Of a stretch of 5,855 bases of DNA, positions 1-5,662 are shown piece by piece (within the stretch, counting starts at the first letter, position 1; every line of letters starts with the position of its first letter). This stretch comes from Clostridia bacterium. GTDB taxonomy: Bacteria; Bacillota; Clostridia; Lachnospirales; Anaerotignaceae. Under the pieces are notes generated by a model that saw only the letters and a list, made by a program, of their open reading frames with translations, ran no database searches and was not told the origin of the DNA. Made by a program: the position numbers and the translations under genes. The DNA is taken from NCBI GenBank assembly GCA_900757025.1, contig CAAEMG010000014.1:1-5855 (forward strand), written 5' to 3'.

Positions 1-7
1 CTCTCGT

Positions 8-13
8 CTCCTC
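8..13 (-). promoter_or_regulatory. Possible ribosome binding site for a gene beyond the left edge
   Basis: Read on the minus strand, GAGGAG lies about 10 bases past the stop codon of the last gene of the PadR operon, with 7 more bases before the window ends. That is the right distance for a start codon at or just outside the edge. It suggests the operon continues with at least one more gene. No start codon is visible, so this is only a hint. Confidence 0.3.
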
Positions 14-22
14 GGCTTTTCA

Positions 23-598
23 CTATTTTTCCAATGTATAAATTTCCTTTCCTTCTTTGTCATAAACAGAAATATTTCTTACATAATACCAGCTTTCATC
101 GTCCATTTTTTCTATAGGCAGATAAAAAAATCCGTCCTCGTCAACCTTCGCCGTATATCCGTCATTTAAAGCAAAATCTTCCATTTCATTGTTTTTGTAC
201 TCAACGGAAAATTGCACACTGTCCGCTTCTTTCAAATCCGTAATTCCGTAAGCAAGCTGAAAATTTGAGGAATACCACGCCGCCACATTGTCCTCGTCAT
301 AATCAATGGCAGATAATCCGCTTATTCCGCCGCCTTTCAGTCTCCAAAAAATTCCAAAAGACCTTTTTGTCGGTATAACCGAAAGGCTTCTGTCGTCAAC
401 CTTGCCTATTACAAGCATATCGTTTTCACTGCCCTTATACTCCAAAAGTACCTTTTGTGAAGGACCGTAATGGAGTCCAAGCTCGTTTGCCCTTGCCACT
501 GCGGCAGGCGTAAAATATCTGCCGCCGAATTTCATAAATACTCCGAACAAAATTATTACAGCCAATATATAAATCAAAGTTTCTTTTTTTCTGTTCAT
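23..598 (-). CDS. Unrecognised single-pass membrane-anchored protein, third gene of PadR operon
   Basis: This 191-residue protein belongs to no family I can name. It begins MNRKKETLIYILAVIILFG: a short basic N-terminus and one hydrophobic segment (about residues 8-25), then roughly 165 polar residues rich in aromatic and acidic residues and predicted to lie outside the membrane. No lipobox cysteine follows the hydrophobic segment, so I read it as an uncleaved anchor rather than a lipoprotein signal. The start at 598 is chosen because its ATG overlaps the upstream TGA (ATGA) and GGAGGG sits a few bases before it. An ATG five codons earlier lies inside that binding site. The overlap implies translational coupling to the HAAS gene and a shared function, perhaps as a partner or accessory of that membrane protein; this is inferred from context only. 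Confidence 0.8.
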   Translation of the reverse strand: MNRKKETLIYILAVIILFGVFMKFGGRYFTPAAVARANELGLHYGPSQKVLLEYKGSENDMLVIGKVDDRSLSVIPTKRSFGIFWRLKGGGISGLSAIDYDEDNVAAWYSSNFQLAYGITDLKEADSVQFSVEYKNNEMEDFALNDGYTAKVDEDGFFYLPIEKMDDESWYYVRNISVYDKEGKEIYTLEK

Positions 599-1311
599 TT
601 TAAGCCCTCCCATTTAAGAGGAATTTTGGCATAGAACTTACGCCCGTTATAGTCATAGTCAATTACAAGCGCTTCATGTTCGCTGAGCACCTCACCGTCC
701 GAATTATCGGACAGATGCTCCGTTGAATAGGTTATAAAACCGCCGTTTGAACCTCCACCGCCAAAATACTTATTTCCTTCTTCGTCATAAAAACAGTTTA
801 TTGAAAACGTCCAAGCCGCCGCTTTTCCGAAAGGATTGTTCCATGTGCGATATTTAACCATAACGCTTCCGTCCTTCAGTTTATCCACGCCGTCAATAAT
901 TATATGTGTGTCGTCTATTTTTCCCGTTATATGGGTCTTTATGGAGCATTCAACCTGTGATTTATCTATCTGATACCCTTGAATAGGTGCTAAAACGGCA
1001 TCTCCTGCCATAATTACCACATTAAGTGCGTTTGGAAGATTTAGTATTATAAGAACTATCATTAAAAAGCGTGATATTCTCCATATCCACCCCAAAAGAG
1101 GCTTATGTTCTTTGTCAAGCTCTTCGCCAACTTCCTTTGGGTCGCCCATATTTTCTCTTATAAATTTTTCCTGTTCCTCCTCAGTCATTTTCTCGTTTTC
1201 GGAAAGCATATCTTCTATATGCTCGTCAAGCTCCTGTCCTATATCAAATCTGTCATATTTAAAACGTATATATTTTAAAACTTCCTGGGTGTATTTATAC
1301 TCCTGCCGCAT
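595..1311 (-). CDS. HAAS/DUF1700-type membrane protein encoded with a PadR regulator
   Basis: This 238-residue protein has three parts. Residues 1-71 are a charged helical N-terminal domain ending in GDPKEVGEELDKEHKP, the hallmark of HAAS/DUF1700-type cytosolic domains. Residues 72-102 are a hydrophobic stretch (one, possibly two membrane segments). Residues 103-238 form a probable extracytoplasmic domain with glycine-rich GGGGSNGG at 184-191. HAAS-type proteins are commonly encoded directly after PadR-family repressors in Bacillota and are thought to act in envelope signalling, but the biochemical role is generally unproven. The start ATG at 1311 lies inside the 3' end of the padR-like gene (17-base overlap) and is preceded by AGGGGGAAAGG. 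The gene in turn overlaps its downstream neighbour by 4 bases. The outer domain matches nothing I recognise, so any ligand is unknown. Confidence 0.85.
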   Translation of the reverse strand: MRQEYKYTQEVLKYIRFKYDRFDIGQELDEHIEDMLSENEKMTEEEQEKFIRENMGDPKEVGEELDKEHKPLLGWIWRISRFLMIVLIILNLPNALNVVIMAGDAVLAPIQGYQIDKSQVECSIKTHITGKIDDTHIIIDGVDKLKDGSVMVKYRTWNNPFGKAAAWTFSINCFYDEEGNKYFGGGGSNGGFITYSTEHLSDNSDGEVLSEHEALVIDYDYNGRKFYAKIPLKWEGLK

Positions 1312-1642
1312 ACGCCTTTCCCCCTATCACCATGTTTACCGACATGGCAAAAGCTCTCCATTTTTCTTCTTCCTCCCCCATCTGACGCACCCCCTGCGCC
1401 GTTATGGAATAATATTTTCTCTCTTTTCCGTTTTCCGCCTCCTTTCGGTAGCTTTTAACGTATCCCGCATTTTCCATTCTGTGCAGAACGGGATAGAGAG
1501 TTCCTTCCTTAAATTTAAAAGCATTTTCGCTTCTTTCATCCAATTCTTTTATTATTTCGTAGCCGTACATATCCCTTTCGTGCAAAAGATACAAAATCAT
1601 AAGAGTTGTACTTCCGCCTATAAGTCCTTTGTCAAAATCCAT
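1295..1642 (-). CDS. PadR family transcriptional repressor
   Basis: This is a 115-residue winged-helix DNA-binding protein of the small PadR class, which usually consists of a wing-helix domain plus one C-terminal dimerisation helix. Family signatures are DMYGYEI at residues 24-30, FKEGTLYPVLHRMENAGYVKS at 44-64 (recognition helix and following turn), and the wing GKERKYYSITAQG at 72-84. The start at 1642 gives the family's normal N-terminus and has GGAGGG seven bases upstream. A frame-open ATG 60 bases further up would add 20 atypical residues and would start upstream of the predicted transcription start. It is the first gene of a three-gene operon whose promoter lies within a long dyad, so autorepression is likely. 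The signal that releases it is not evident; small PadR proteins often respond to hydrophobic compounds or cell-envelope stress. Confidence 0.95.
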   Translation of the reverse strand: MDFDKGLIGGSTTLMILYLLHERDMYGYEIIKELDERSENAFKFKEGTLYPVLHRMENAGYVKSYRKEAENGKERKYYSITAQGVRQMGEEEEKWRAFAMSVNMVIGGKAYAAGV

Positions 1643-1653
1643 GCTAATCCCTC

Positions 1654-1712
1654 CATACCTTGAATATCTATGTATGTTTATATTTTCATTATACATAGAC
1701 AAACAAGGTATG
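1654..1712. promoter_or_regulatory. Two-site dyad operator, probably for the PadR protein
   Basis: A 59-bp interrupted inverted repeat. The outer arms CATACCTTG (1654-1662) and CAAGGTATG (1704-1712) match perfectly over 9 bp. The inner arms CTATGTAT (1668-1675) and ATACATAG (1691-1698) match perfectly over 8 bp. Both gaps between inner and outer arms are 5 bases, and the centre is near 1683. Each half is also an imperfect 23-bp palindrome: the left (1654-1676) is bounded by CATAC and GTATG, the right (1690-1712) by ATAC and GTAT. This suggests two dimer sites facing each other. The right site fills the -35/-10 spacer of the padR promoter; the left covers the early leader up to the ribosome binding site. 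PadR proteins bind AT-rich dyads of this general kind. Which protein binds here is inferred. Confidence 0.8.
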
Positions 1713-1716
1713 TCAA
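1688..1716 (-). promoter_or_regulatory. Consensus SigA-type promoter of the padR operon
   Basis: On the minus strand the -35 is TTGACA (1716-1711), the spacer 17 bases, and the -10 TATAAT (1693-1688): a perfect match to the housekeeping consensus at ideal spacing. Transcription should begin near 1681, leaving a leader of about 39 bases before the padR start. A promoter this strong needs repression, and a dyad half-site lies precisely in the spacer. Confidence 0.9.
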
Positions 1717-1747
1717 TATTGGTTGCTTTTTCCCTTCACAAAAATGT

Positions 1748-1776
1748 TTGAATATTGTAAAATTAGGACATATACA
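1748..1776 (+). promoter_or_regulatory. SigA-type promoter of the C-GCAxxG-C-C gene
   Basis: TTGAAT (1748-1753), 17-base spacer, TATACA (1771-1776). It is divergent from the padR promoter, whose -35 ends about 32 bases away, and drives the gene starting at 1808. The -10 region includes ATACATA, which resembles the inner arm of the padR dyad, but there is no matching partner arm, so cross-control is only a possibility. Confidence 0.6.
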
Positions 1777-1807
1777 TACAAAAATATATATAAAGGAGCA
1801 TAATATA

Positions 1808-2215
1808 ATGAATAAAACAGAGCTTGCCACAAAAAAACATTCCGAAGGATATAACTGTGCTCAGGCAGTTGCCTGTGCCTACTGCGACAACGTAGGCCTT
1901 GACGAAGAAACGCTTTTCCAGCTTACAAGCGGCTTGGGCCTTGGCATGGGCAGTATGGAAGGAAGCTGTGGTGCGGTTGAGGCAGCAGCTCTTATAGCCG
2001 GAACAAAGGCAAGACAGATGGGGCTTAACAAACAGGAAACATATAAAGTCTGTTCAAAAATTTCAAAAGAATTTAAAGCAAAAAATCAGTCTGTAATATG
2101 CCGCGAGCTAAAAGGCGTAGGCACAGGAAAAATTCTCCGTTCATGCAATGACTGCGTTAAAGATGCGGCAGAAATGCTTGGAAATGCTTTAAAAGACCTT
2201 GAAGAGGTAAAATAA
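1808..2215 (+). CDS. C-GCAxxG-C-C family cysteine-rich protein
   Basis: This 135-residue soluble protein matches the C-GCAxxG-C-C family, small proteins of unproven function found mostly in anaerobes and related in sequence to split-Soret-type redox proteins. The pattern is visible as C17 in YNCAQAV, C54 in GSCGAVEAA, C98 in VICREL, and the pair C113/C116 in SCNDC. Further cysteines are at 23, 26 and 82. The spacing suggests a metal or redox centre, but no ligand is demonstrated. Some members carry selenocysteine; every key position here is an ordinary cysteine codon. The ATG at 1808 is preceded by AAAGGAG nine bases upstream; the frame is open further upstream but that part has no family similarity and would overlap the promoter. 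It is transcribed away from the padR operon and is followed 97 bases later by the truncated PnuC gene. Confidence 0.9.
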   Translation: MNKTELATKKHSEGYNCAQAVACAYCDNVGLDEETLFQLTSGLGLGMGSMEGSCGAVEAAALIAGTKARQMGLNKQETYKVCSKISKEFKAKNQSVICRELKGVGTGKILRSCNDCVKDAAEMLGNALKDLEEVK

Positions 2216-2312
2216 TGGATTATGATTATAAATAAAAGACCTATTCCCATTCTCAACCCGACATCACTTCTTAAATTCTGCATGTAAAAGCTTAATTTAA
2301 GGAGAATACAAA

Positions 2313-2696
2313 TTGAATAACCCTATAAAAATATTGTCAAAACACGACCGGATACTTTGGATATGCTCTCTTTTAATAGTTTTTATATCCAATATTTCCG
2401 TACCAAATTTCGACCCACTCACCTTAGCCGCCGCACTTATAGGTGTCACATCACTTGTTTTTGCCGCAAAAGGCAATGTGTGGGCACAAATTTTGATGAT
2501 TGTTTTCAGTATTCTTTACGGAATAATTTCTTTCCGTTTCCGTTACTGGGGCGAAATGATTACTTATCTGGCAATGACAATGCCAATGGCTGTTTGGTCA
2601 ACAATAACATGGCTTAAAAATCCGTCAAAAGAAAATAAAAACGAGGTTCAAATTCAAAAGCTGACTTCCACACATATTATCGGTCTTATTTTTTAA
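2313..2696 (+). pseudogene. pnuC: Truncated PnuC-family NMN/nicotinamide riboside transporter (N-terminal half)
   Basis: The 127 residues resemble the N-terminal half of PnuC, an inner-membrane facilitator for nicotinamide riboside or NMN that feeds NAD synthesis. Recognisable stretches are LTLAAALIGVTSLVFAAKGN (37-55) and SILYGIISFRFRYWGEMIT (66-84), followed by WLKNPSKENKNEVQIQKLT (100-118). Hydrophobic segments lie near 13-29, 35-52, 56-75 and 78-101; a fifth is just starting at 121 when a TAA ends the frame. Full-length PnuC proteins are about 200-240 residues with seven segments, so roughly the last 90-100 residues are missing. None of the three forward frames downstream resumes the family sequence. 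The start is TTG at 2313, with TAAGGAGA eight bases upstream. Loss of the C-terminal half should abolish transport. A stable short protein cannot be excluded. Confidence 0.75.
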
Positions 2697-2784
2697 GATG
2701 TTAAATTAAATGTTGTGTTTTTTATCAAAAAACGTCTTAAAATTTCGATTTGACGGATATATTTTCTTTGAAAAAGCTAAAATA

Positions 2785-3015
2785 ATTTGTCATGTTGAGC
2801 GTAGACGTTTTGTTGGGAACGGCGAAGAAAACGCCGCTGCCGAAGGCAGTTTTCAAAGTAAACCGCCATAATGTACGGCGGCAGCGAAGCCATTTCCAAA
2901 GGAAATTTGTGAACCTGCTCGTAGGAAAATTCTTGACCAAGCAAAATTCCTGAGCAAGAAAAGGGGTGTAGAAGTATTGGTAGGGGTAAAGCCACCAAGG
3001 TCTTATCTATTCTAA
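2785..3015. repeat. Hairpin-rich, probable dispersed intergenic repeat element
   Basis: In the gene-free stretch 2697-3036 this part is clearly richer in G and C than its surroundings and packed with inverted repeats. These include GGCG/CGCC (2821-2835), CTGCC-GAA-GGCAG (2837-2849), CCGCC/GGCGG (2863-2881) and ATTTCC-AAA-GGAAAT (2892-2906). A longer interrupted stem spans 2916-2956: TGCTC/GAGCA, AGGAA/TTCCT and an inner CTT/AAG. AAAATTC recurs as two near-identical 16-base units (about 2927-2958). The start, TGTCATGTTGAGCG, is like the opening of intergenic repeats seen in many bacterial genomes. The plus frame 2710-3015 is interrupted only by TAA at 2869, and minus frames are also open, but none has a ribosome binding site or familiar protein. 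I read it as a non-coding mobile or structured repeat. Copy number cannot be checked from one window. Confidence 0.55.
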
Positions 3016-3036
3016 AAAACCTAATTTTTCTAACAC

Positions 3037-3073
3037 AAAAGCCATATCTCCCAAAGGAAATATGGCTTTTTTT
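3037..3073. terminator. Strong intrinsic terminator, usable in both directions
   Basis: AAAAGCCATAT (3037-3047) pairs with ATATGGCTTTT (3060-3070) to give an 11-bp stem, extended inside by TCC/GGA around a CAAA loop. On the plus strand it ends in a run of T to 3073; on the minus strand the far arm ends in TTTTGTGTT after a leading A-run. It begins right at the stop codon of the P-II-like gene, so its main job is to end the minus-strand DUF1538 operon, while also stopping plus-strand transcripts from the PnuC side. Confidence 0.9.
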
Positions 3074-3786
3074 CAATTATTTTCTTTTGCCTCTTCATCA
3101 TCATATATTATTTCTTCCATAAGACGCATACCTGCCGTTGACGTTACGGGAAGGGAAAAAACTATTGATTTTGCTTTGCTTTCAAGTCCGGCATCATCCA
3201 TTATTGCCTTCATAATGTTGTTTTTCTGCTCACTTTTAACAACTATGAATACTATCTCTTTTTCATTTACAATGGAAACACCCAAGAATTTTTCTGCCTG
3301 CTCCATTCCTGTTCCTTTTGCGTGTATAACCGTTCCGCCGGCAGCTTTTTCTTTTCTTGCGGCGTCCATAATAAGGTTTGTATACCCTTGATTGGCAATA
3401 ACAACCAAAAGCTCATATTTTGTATCTTTCAATGTGCTTTCCTCTCCCTTTTCAAAATTCTGATTTCCCGTAAGGAAAAATAACTGTTTTTTTCCTCCTA
3501 TGCTGCTTAAAGGAATTATAAAGGCAACTCCCGTTCCCGGAATATCTATTTTAAGCCTGTTTTCAAGGGCTCTGCGTATTTCTTTCCACGAGTTTTCCGT
3601 AACGACAGAAAATATAACTGCCTTTTCTGTTTTTTCAAGCCCAAGATAATATAATGTTTCACTTACGGCTGTTCCTTCGCCAACTGTTGTAAAGGCAACC
3701 TCTGCGCCGTATTCCTTATATAAATCGGTAAATCTTTTTACTGTATTTCTGTTGGTTATTGTAACCATTAAATATAATCTGCTCAA
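3073..3786 (-). CDS. Tandem P-II-like regulator paired with DUF1538 protein
   Basis: This 237-residue soluble protein appears to hold two P-II (GlnB-like) folds. Domain 1 covers about residues 3-97 (VTITNRNTVKRFTDLYKEYG to GTGVAFIIPLSSIGG), domain 2 about 123-220 (YELLVVIANQGYTNLIMDAA, GGTVIHAKGTG, then SIVFSLPVTSTAGM). Each has the P-II order: a first strand, helix, a loop where the T-loop would be, a second helix, and a late strand ending in a hydrophobic-PL/PV-S/T turn. The T-loop regions are short and lack the tyrosine modification site of classical GlnB, so ammonium sensing is not implied. P-II relatives often bind a membrane transporter and gate it in response to a small molecule. The partner here should be the membrane protein encoded 30 bases upstream. 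The start is TTG at 3786 with AAGGAGGTG seven bases before; an ATG six codons later lacks such a site. The ligand is unknown. Confidence 0.85.
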   Translation of the reverse strand: MSRLYLMVTITNRNTVKRFTDLYKEYGAEVAFTTVGEGTAVSETLYYLGLEKTEKAVIFSVVTENSWKEIRRALENRLKIDIPGTGVAFIIPLSSIGGKKQLFFLTGNQNFEKGEESTLKDTKYELLVVIANQGYTNLIMDAARKEKAAGGTVIHAKGTGMEQAEKFLGVSIVNEKEIVFIVVKSEQKNNIMKAIMDDAGLESKAKSIVFSLPVTSTAGMRLMEEIIYDDEEAKENN

Positions 3787-3816
3787 TCAAAAACACCTCC
3801 TTATTCAGCTGAAATA

Positions 3817-5352
3817 TCAAAGCTCTATAATTGCATCATCGTCAAGCTGTTCAAACATAAGCACAGGTTCGGATACAGTCGGCTTTTTGCTGCACATTTT
3901 AATTTTGTATGCCATGCCCAAAATCTGTATTGTTATAAGAGGCGTCATGGCAACCATGGCAACCACACCGAAAGCATCTGTTACAATGTTTCCACCCAAA
4001 GCTATGCACGCTCCCTGTGCCAGAGGAAGAAGAAATGTTGCCGTCATAGGGCCCGACGCAACTCCGCCGGAGTCGAATGCTATTGCCGTAAAAATTTTCG
4101 GAACAAAAAACGAAAGCCCCAGTGCAATTCCATAGCCAATAATAAGAAAATACAATATTGAAACTCCCGTCAAAACTCTGAGCATGGCTATTCCTATAGA
4201 AACGGCAACACCTATCGAAAGGCTCCAACCCATTGCCTTTGCCGAAATTGCACCGTCTGTTATTTCTTCAACCTGTTTGTTTAAAACATATACAGCCGGC
4301 TCCGCCCTTACTATAAAAAAGCCTATAATCATGCCTACCGGAACTATAATCCAGTTGTAATCAAGCCCCGCCATAACCTGTCCCAAATAGTTTCCGGCAG
4401 GCATAAAGCCCACATTTGCTCCGGTAAGGAAAAGCACAAGACCTATATATGTATAAATAAGACCTATAACTATTTTTTTAAGGCTTCTTTTTGAAAGTTT
4501 AAGTATAAATATCTGGAATATGCCGAAAAATATAATAATAGGCATAAGAGATACGGTAATTTCTTTAAAATATGTAGGAAGTCCCTGCCTGAAAAGTGTC
4601 CAAAGCTCAACGGAATTATTTATTTCCGGCAAAACAGGTGCCGTATATGCACTTTCATGGGGATGATAAATCATTCCCAAAAGAAGCACCGCAAGCACCG
4701 GACCTATGGAACAAAGAGCAACAAGGCCAAAGCTGTCGTCTGCCGCATGGCGGTCGTTACGTACAGCCGATATACCTACGCCAAGAGCCATTATAAAAGG
4801 AACTGTCATAGGTCCTGTTGTAACTCCGCCGGAATCAAAAGCCACCGCAAGAAAACTTGACGGAACAAAATATGACAATATAAATACCAGTATATAAAAC
4901 GAAACCAAAAGCACAGGCAGAGCAACGCCAAAAAGCATACGCAAAAGAGCAACCACAAGAAAAGCTCCAACTCCTACGGCAACAGAAAGTATAAGTGTCA
5001 TGTTTGGCACGGAAGGAACCTGATTTGCCAAAACCTGAAGGTCCGGCTCCGAAATTGTTATAATAAAGCCAAGTATAAATGCTATAACTACAATTACCAT
5101 AAGGTTTCGGCTTTTCGTAATTGCCGTACCAACTCTTTCACCCATAGGCGTCATTGCCGTTTCCGCACCAAGGGTAAAAAACATTGTTCCCACAACAATC
5201 ATTGCCGCCCCAAGCAAAAAACAAAGAAGTATGCTTGAAGAAATCGGCGCAACGGAAAAGCATAAAATTATAACTATTCCTATAACAGGAAGAACACCGT
5301 TTAATGCCTCCGCAAGTTTTTCTTTTAATTTAACTATATATGTACCGTTCAA
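3817..5352 (-). CDS. DUF1538 membrane protein with two tandem repeats, putative transporter
   Basis: This 511-residue, very hydrophobic protein consists of two DUF1538 units, about residues 15-240 and 255-485. Landmarks recur in order: TLGAETAMTPMGERVG (60-75) with LTGANVGFMPAGNYLG (309-324); ISEPDLQVLANQV (100-112) with RAEPAVYVLNKQV (349-361); AFDSGGVTTGPMT (171-183) with AFDSGGVASGPMT (425-437); DSFGLVALCSIGP (206-218) with DAFGVVAMVAMTP (459-471). E102/E351 and D173/D427, lying in or beside membrane segments, are candidate ion-binding residues. In some bacteria the two units are separate genes, and I recall such a pair reported as a cation/proton antiporter in a halophile; whether this protein does that is unproven. 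The tail 495-511 is acidic. The start is TTG at 5352 with AGGA five bases upstream; no ATG is available nearby. It is co-directional with the P-II-like gene, 30 bases downstream, and probably co-transcribed. Confidence 0.92.
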   Translation of the reverse strand: MNGTYIVKLKEKLAEALNGVLPVIGIVIILCFSVAPISSSILLCFLLGAAMIVVGTMFFTLGAETAMTPMGERVGTAITKSRNLMVIVVIAFILGFIITISEPDLQVLANQVPSVPNMTLILSVAVGVGAFLVVALLRMLFGVALPVLLVSFYILVFILSYFVPSSFLAVAFDSGGVTTGPMTVPFIMALGVGISAVRNDRHAADDSFGLVALCSIGPVLAVLLLGMIYHPHESAYTAPVLPEINNSVELWTLFRQGLPTYFKEITVSLMPIIIFFGIFQIFILKLSKRSLKKIVIGLIYTYIGLVLFLTGANVGFMPAGNYLGQVMAGLDYNWIIVPVGMIIGFFIVRAEPAVYVLNKQVEEITDGAISAKAMGWSLSIGVAVSIGIAMLRVLTGVSILYFLIIGYGIALGLSFFVPKIFTAIAFDSGGVASGPMTATFLLPLAQGACIALGGNIVTDAFGVVAMVAMTPLITIQILGMAYKIKMCSKKPTVSEPVLMFEQLDDDAIIEL

Positions 5353-5389
5353 TATATTCCTGCCGTCCTTTCTTATATACTATTTTATA

Positions 5390-5418
5390 ATCATACCATA
5401 TTTTTTATATAATCAAAA
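5390..5418 (-). promoter_or_regulatory. Probable extended -10 promoter of the DUF1538/P-II operon
   Basis: The minus strand reads TGG-TATGAT at 5398-5390, an extended -10 element. The -35 at the 17-base position is weak (TTTTGA, 5418-5413), as is usual with extended -10 promoters. Transcription would start near 5383, giving a leader of about 30 bases. No riboswitch-sized leader precedes the gene. Confidence 0.5.
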
Positions 5419-5580
5419 CCAAAAGCAGCAAAATAATTGTAAAAATTCAATGTATATGTATATTATTGTACGCCTGTGTTTGTATAAAATTAATACAGCC
5501 ACTAAATTAAATTTTACAAATTTACTAATTGAATATTTCAAATGTTATTTGCATAAAATTAAAGTCAAAATCAAATATTT
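5399..5580. other. AT-rich divergent spacer with no recognised feature
   Basis: This lies in the 310-base gap between the DUF1538 start and the aminopeptidase start. Apart from the two outward-facing promoters I see only AT-rich sequence and a short partial palindrome (GTAT/ATAC around 5481-5496). No RNA gene, long repeat or convincing small gene is visible. The plus frame through it from inside the DUF1538 gene lacks a start signal and is a composition effect. Confidence 0.6.
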
Positions 5581-5608
5581 TTGACATTTTTTATAAATGT
5601 AGTAGAAT
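5581..5608 (+). promoter_or_regulatory. SigA-type promoter of the M29 aminopeptidase gene
   Basis: TTGACA (5581-5586), 16-base spacer, TAGAAT (5603-5608): a perfect -35 and a one-mismatch -10. It lies about 55 bases upstream of the aminopeptidase start, pointing toward it, with no other gene between. Confidence 0.75.
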
Positions 5609-5662
5609 ATAGCTTGTATTGAAGAAAGTGCATAAAAACACAACAAAAGGAGTGGCACAAAA

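Noticed and set aside
1112..1663. Long plus-strand frame opposite the padR and HAAS genes
   Set aside because: It is antisense to two well-supported genes, serine/phenylalanine-rich as expected of a shadow frame, and lacks a start signal.
1654..1712. The large inverted repeat as a transcription terminator or RNA switch
   Set aside because: No T-run follows the outer arm and the promoter lies inside the repeat, so no transcript would contain both arms from the padR promoter; a DNA operator fits better.
1670..1807. 46-codon N-terminal extension of the C-GCAxxG-C-C gene
   Set aside because: It would run across both promoters and the operator, has no ribosome binding site and shows no family similarity; the ATG at 1808 has AAAGGAG at good spacing.
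2215..2235. Tiny frame of six codons starting in TAATG after the C-GCAxxG-C-C gene
   Set aside because: Too short to support, and no ribosome binding site at proper spacing.
2216..2312. Possible NAD-related riboswitch ahead of the PnuC remnant
   Set aside because: The 97-base spacer shows no convincing stems or known motif, only a ribosome binding site.
2710..2871. Short plus-strand frame (53 codons, ATG at 2710) followed by another open stretch to 3015
   Set aside because: No ribosome binding site precedes the ATG, the protein is unfamiliar, and TAA at 2869 splits it. It is kept only as a note on the repeat-like element.
2777..3076. Open minus-strand frame of 99 codons through the repeat-like segment
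   Set aside because: It starts inside the terminator, ends in a spacer, has no ribosome binding site and runs through several hairpins. The segment is open in several frames at once, which points to composition rather than coding.
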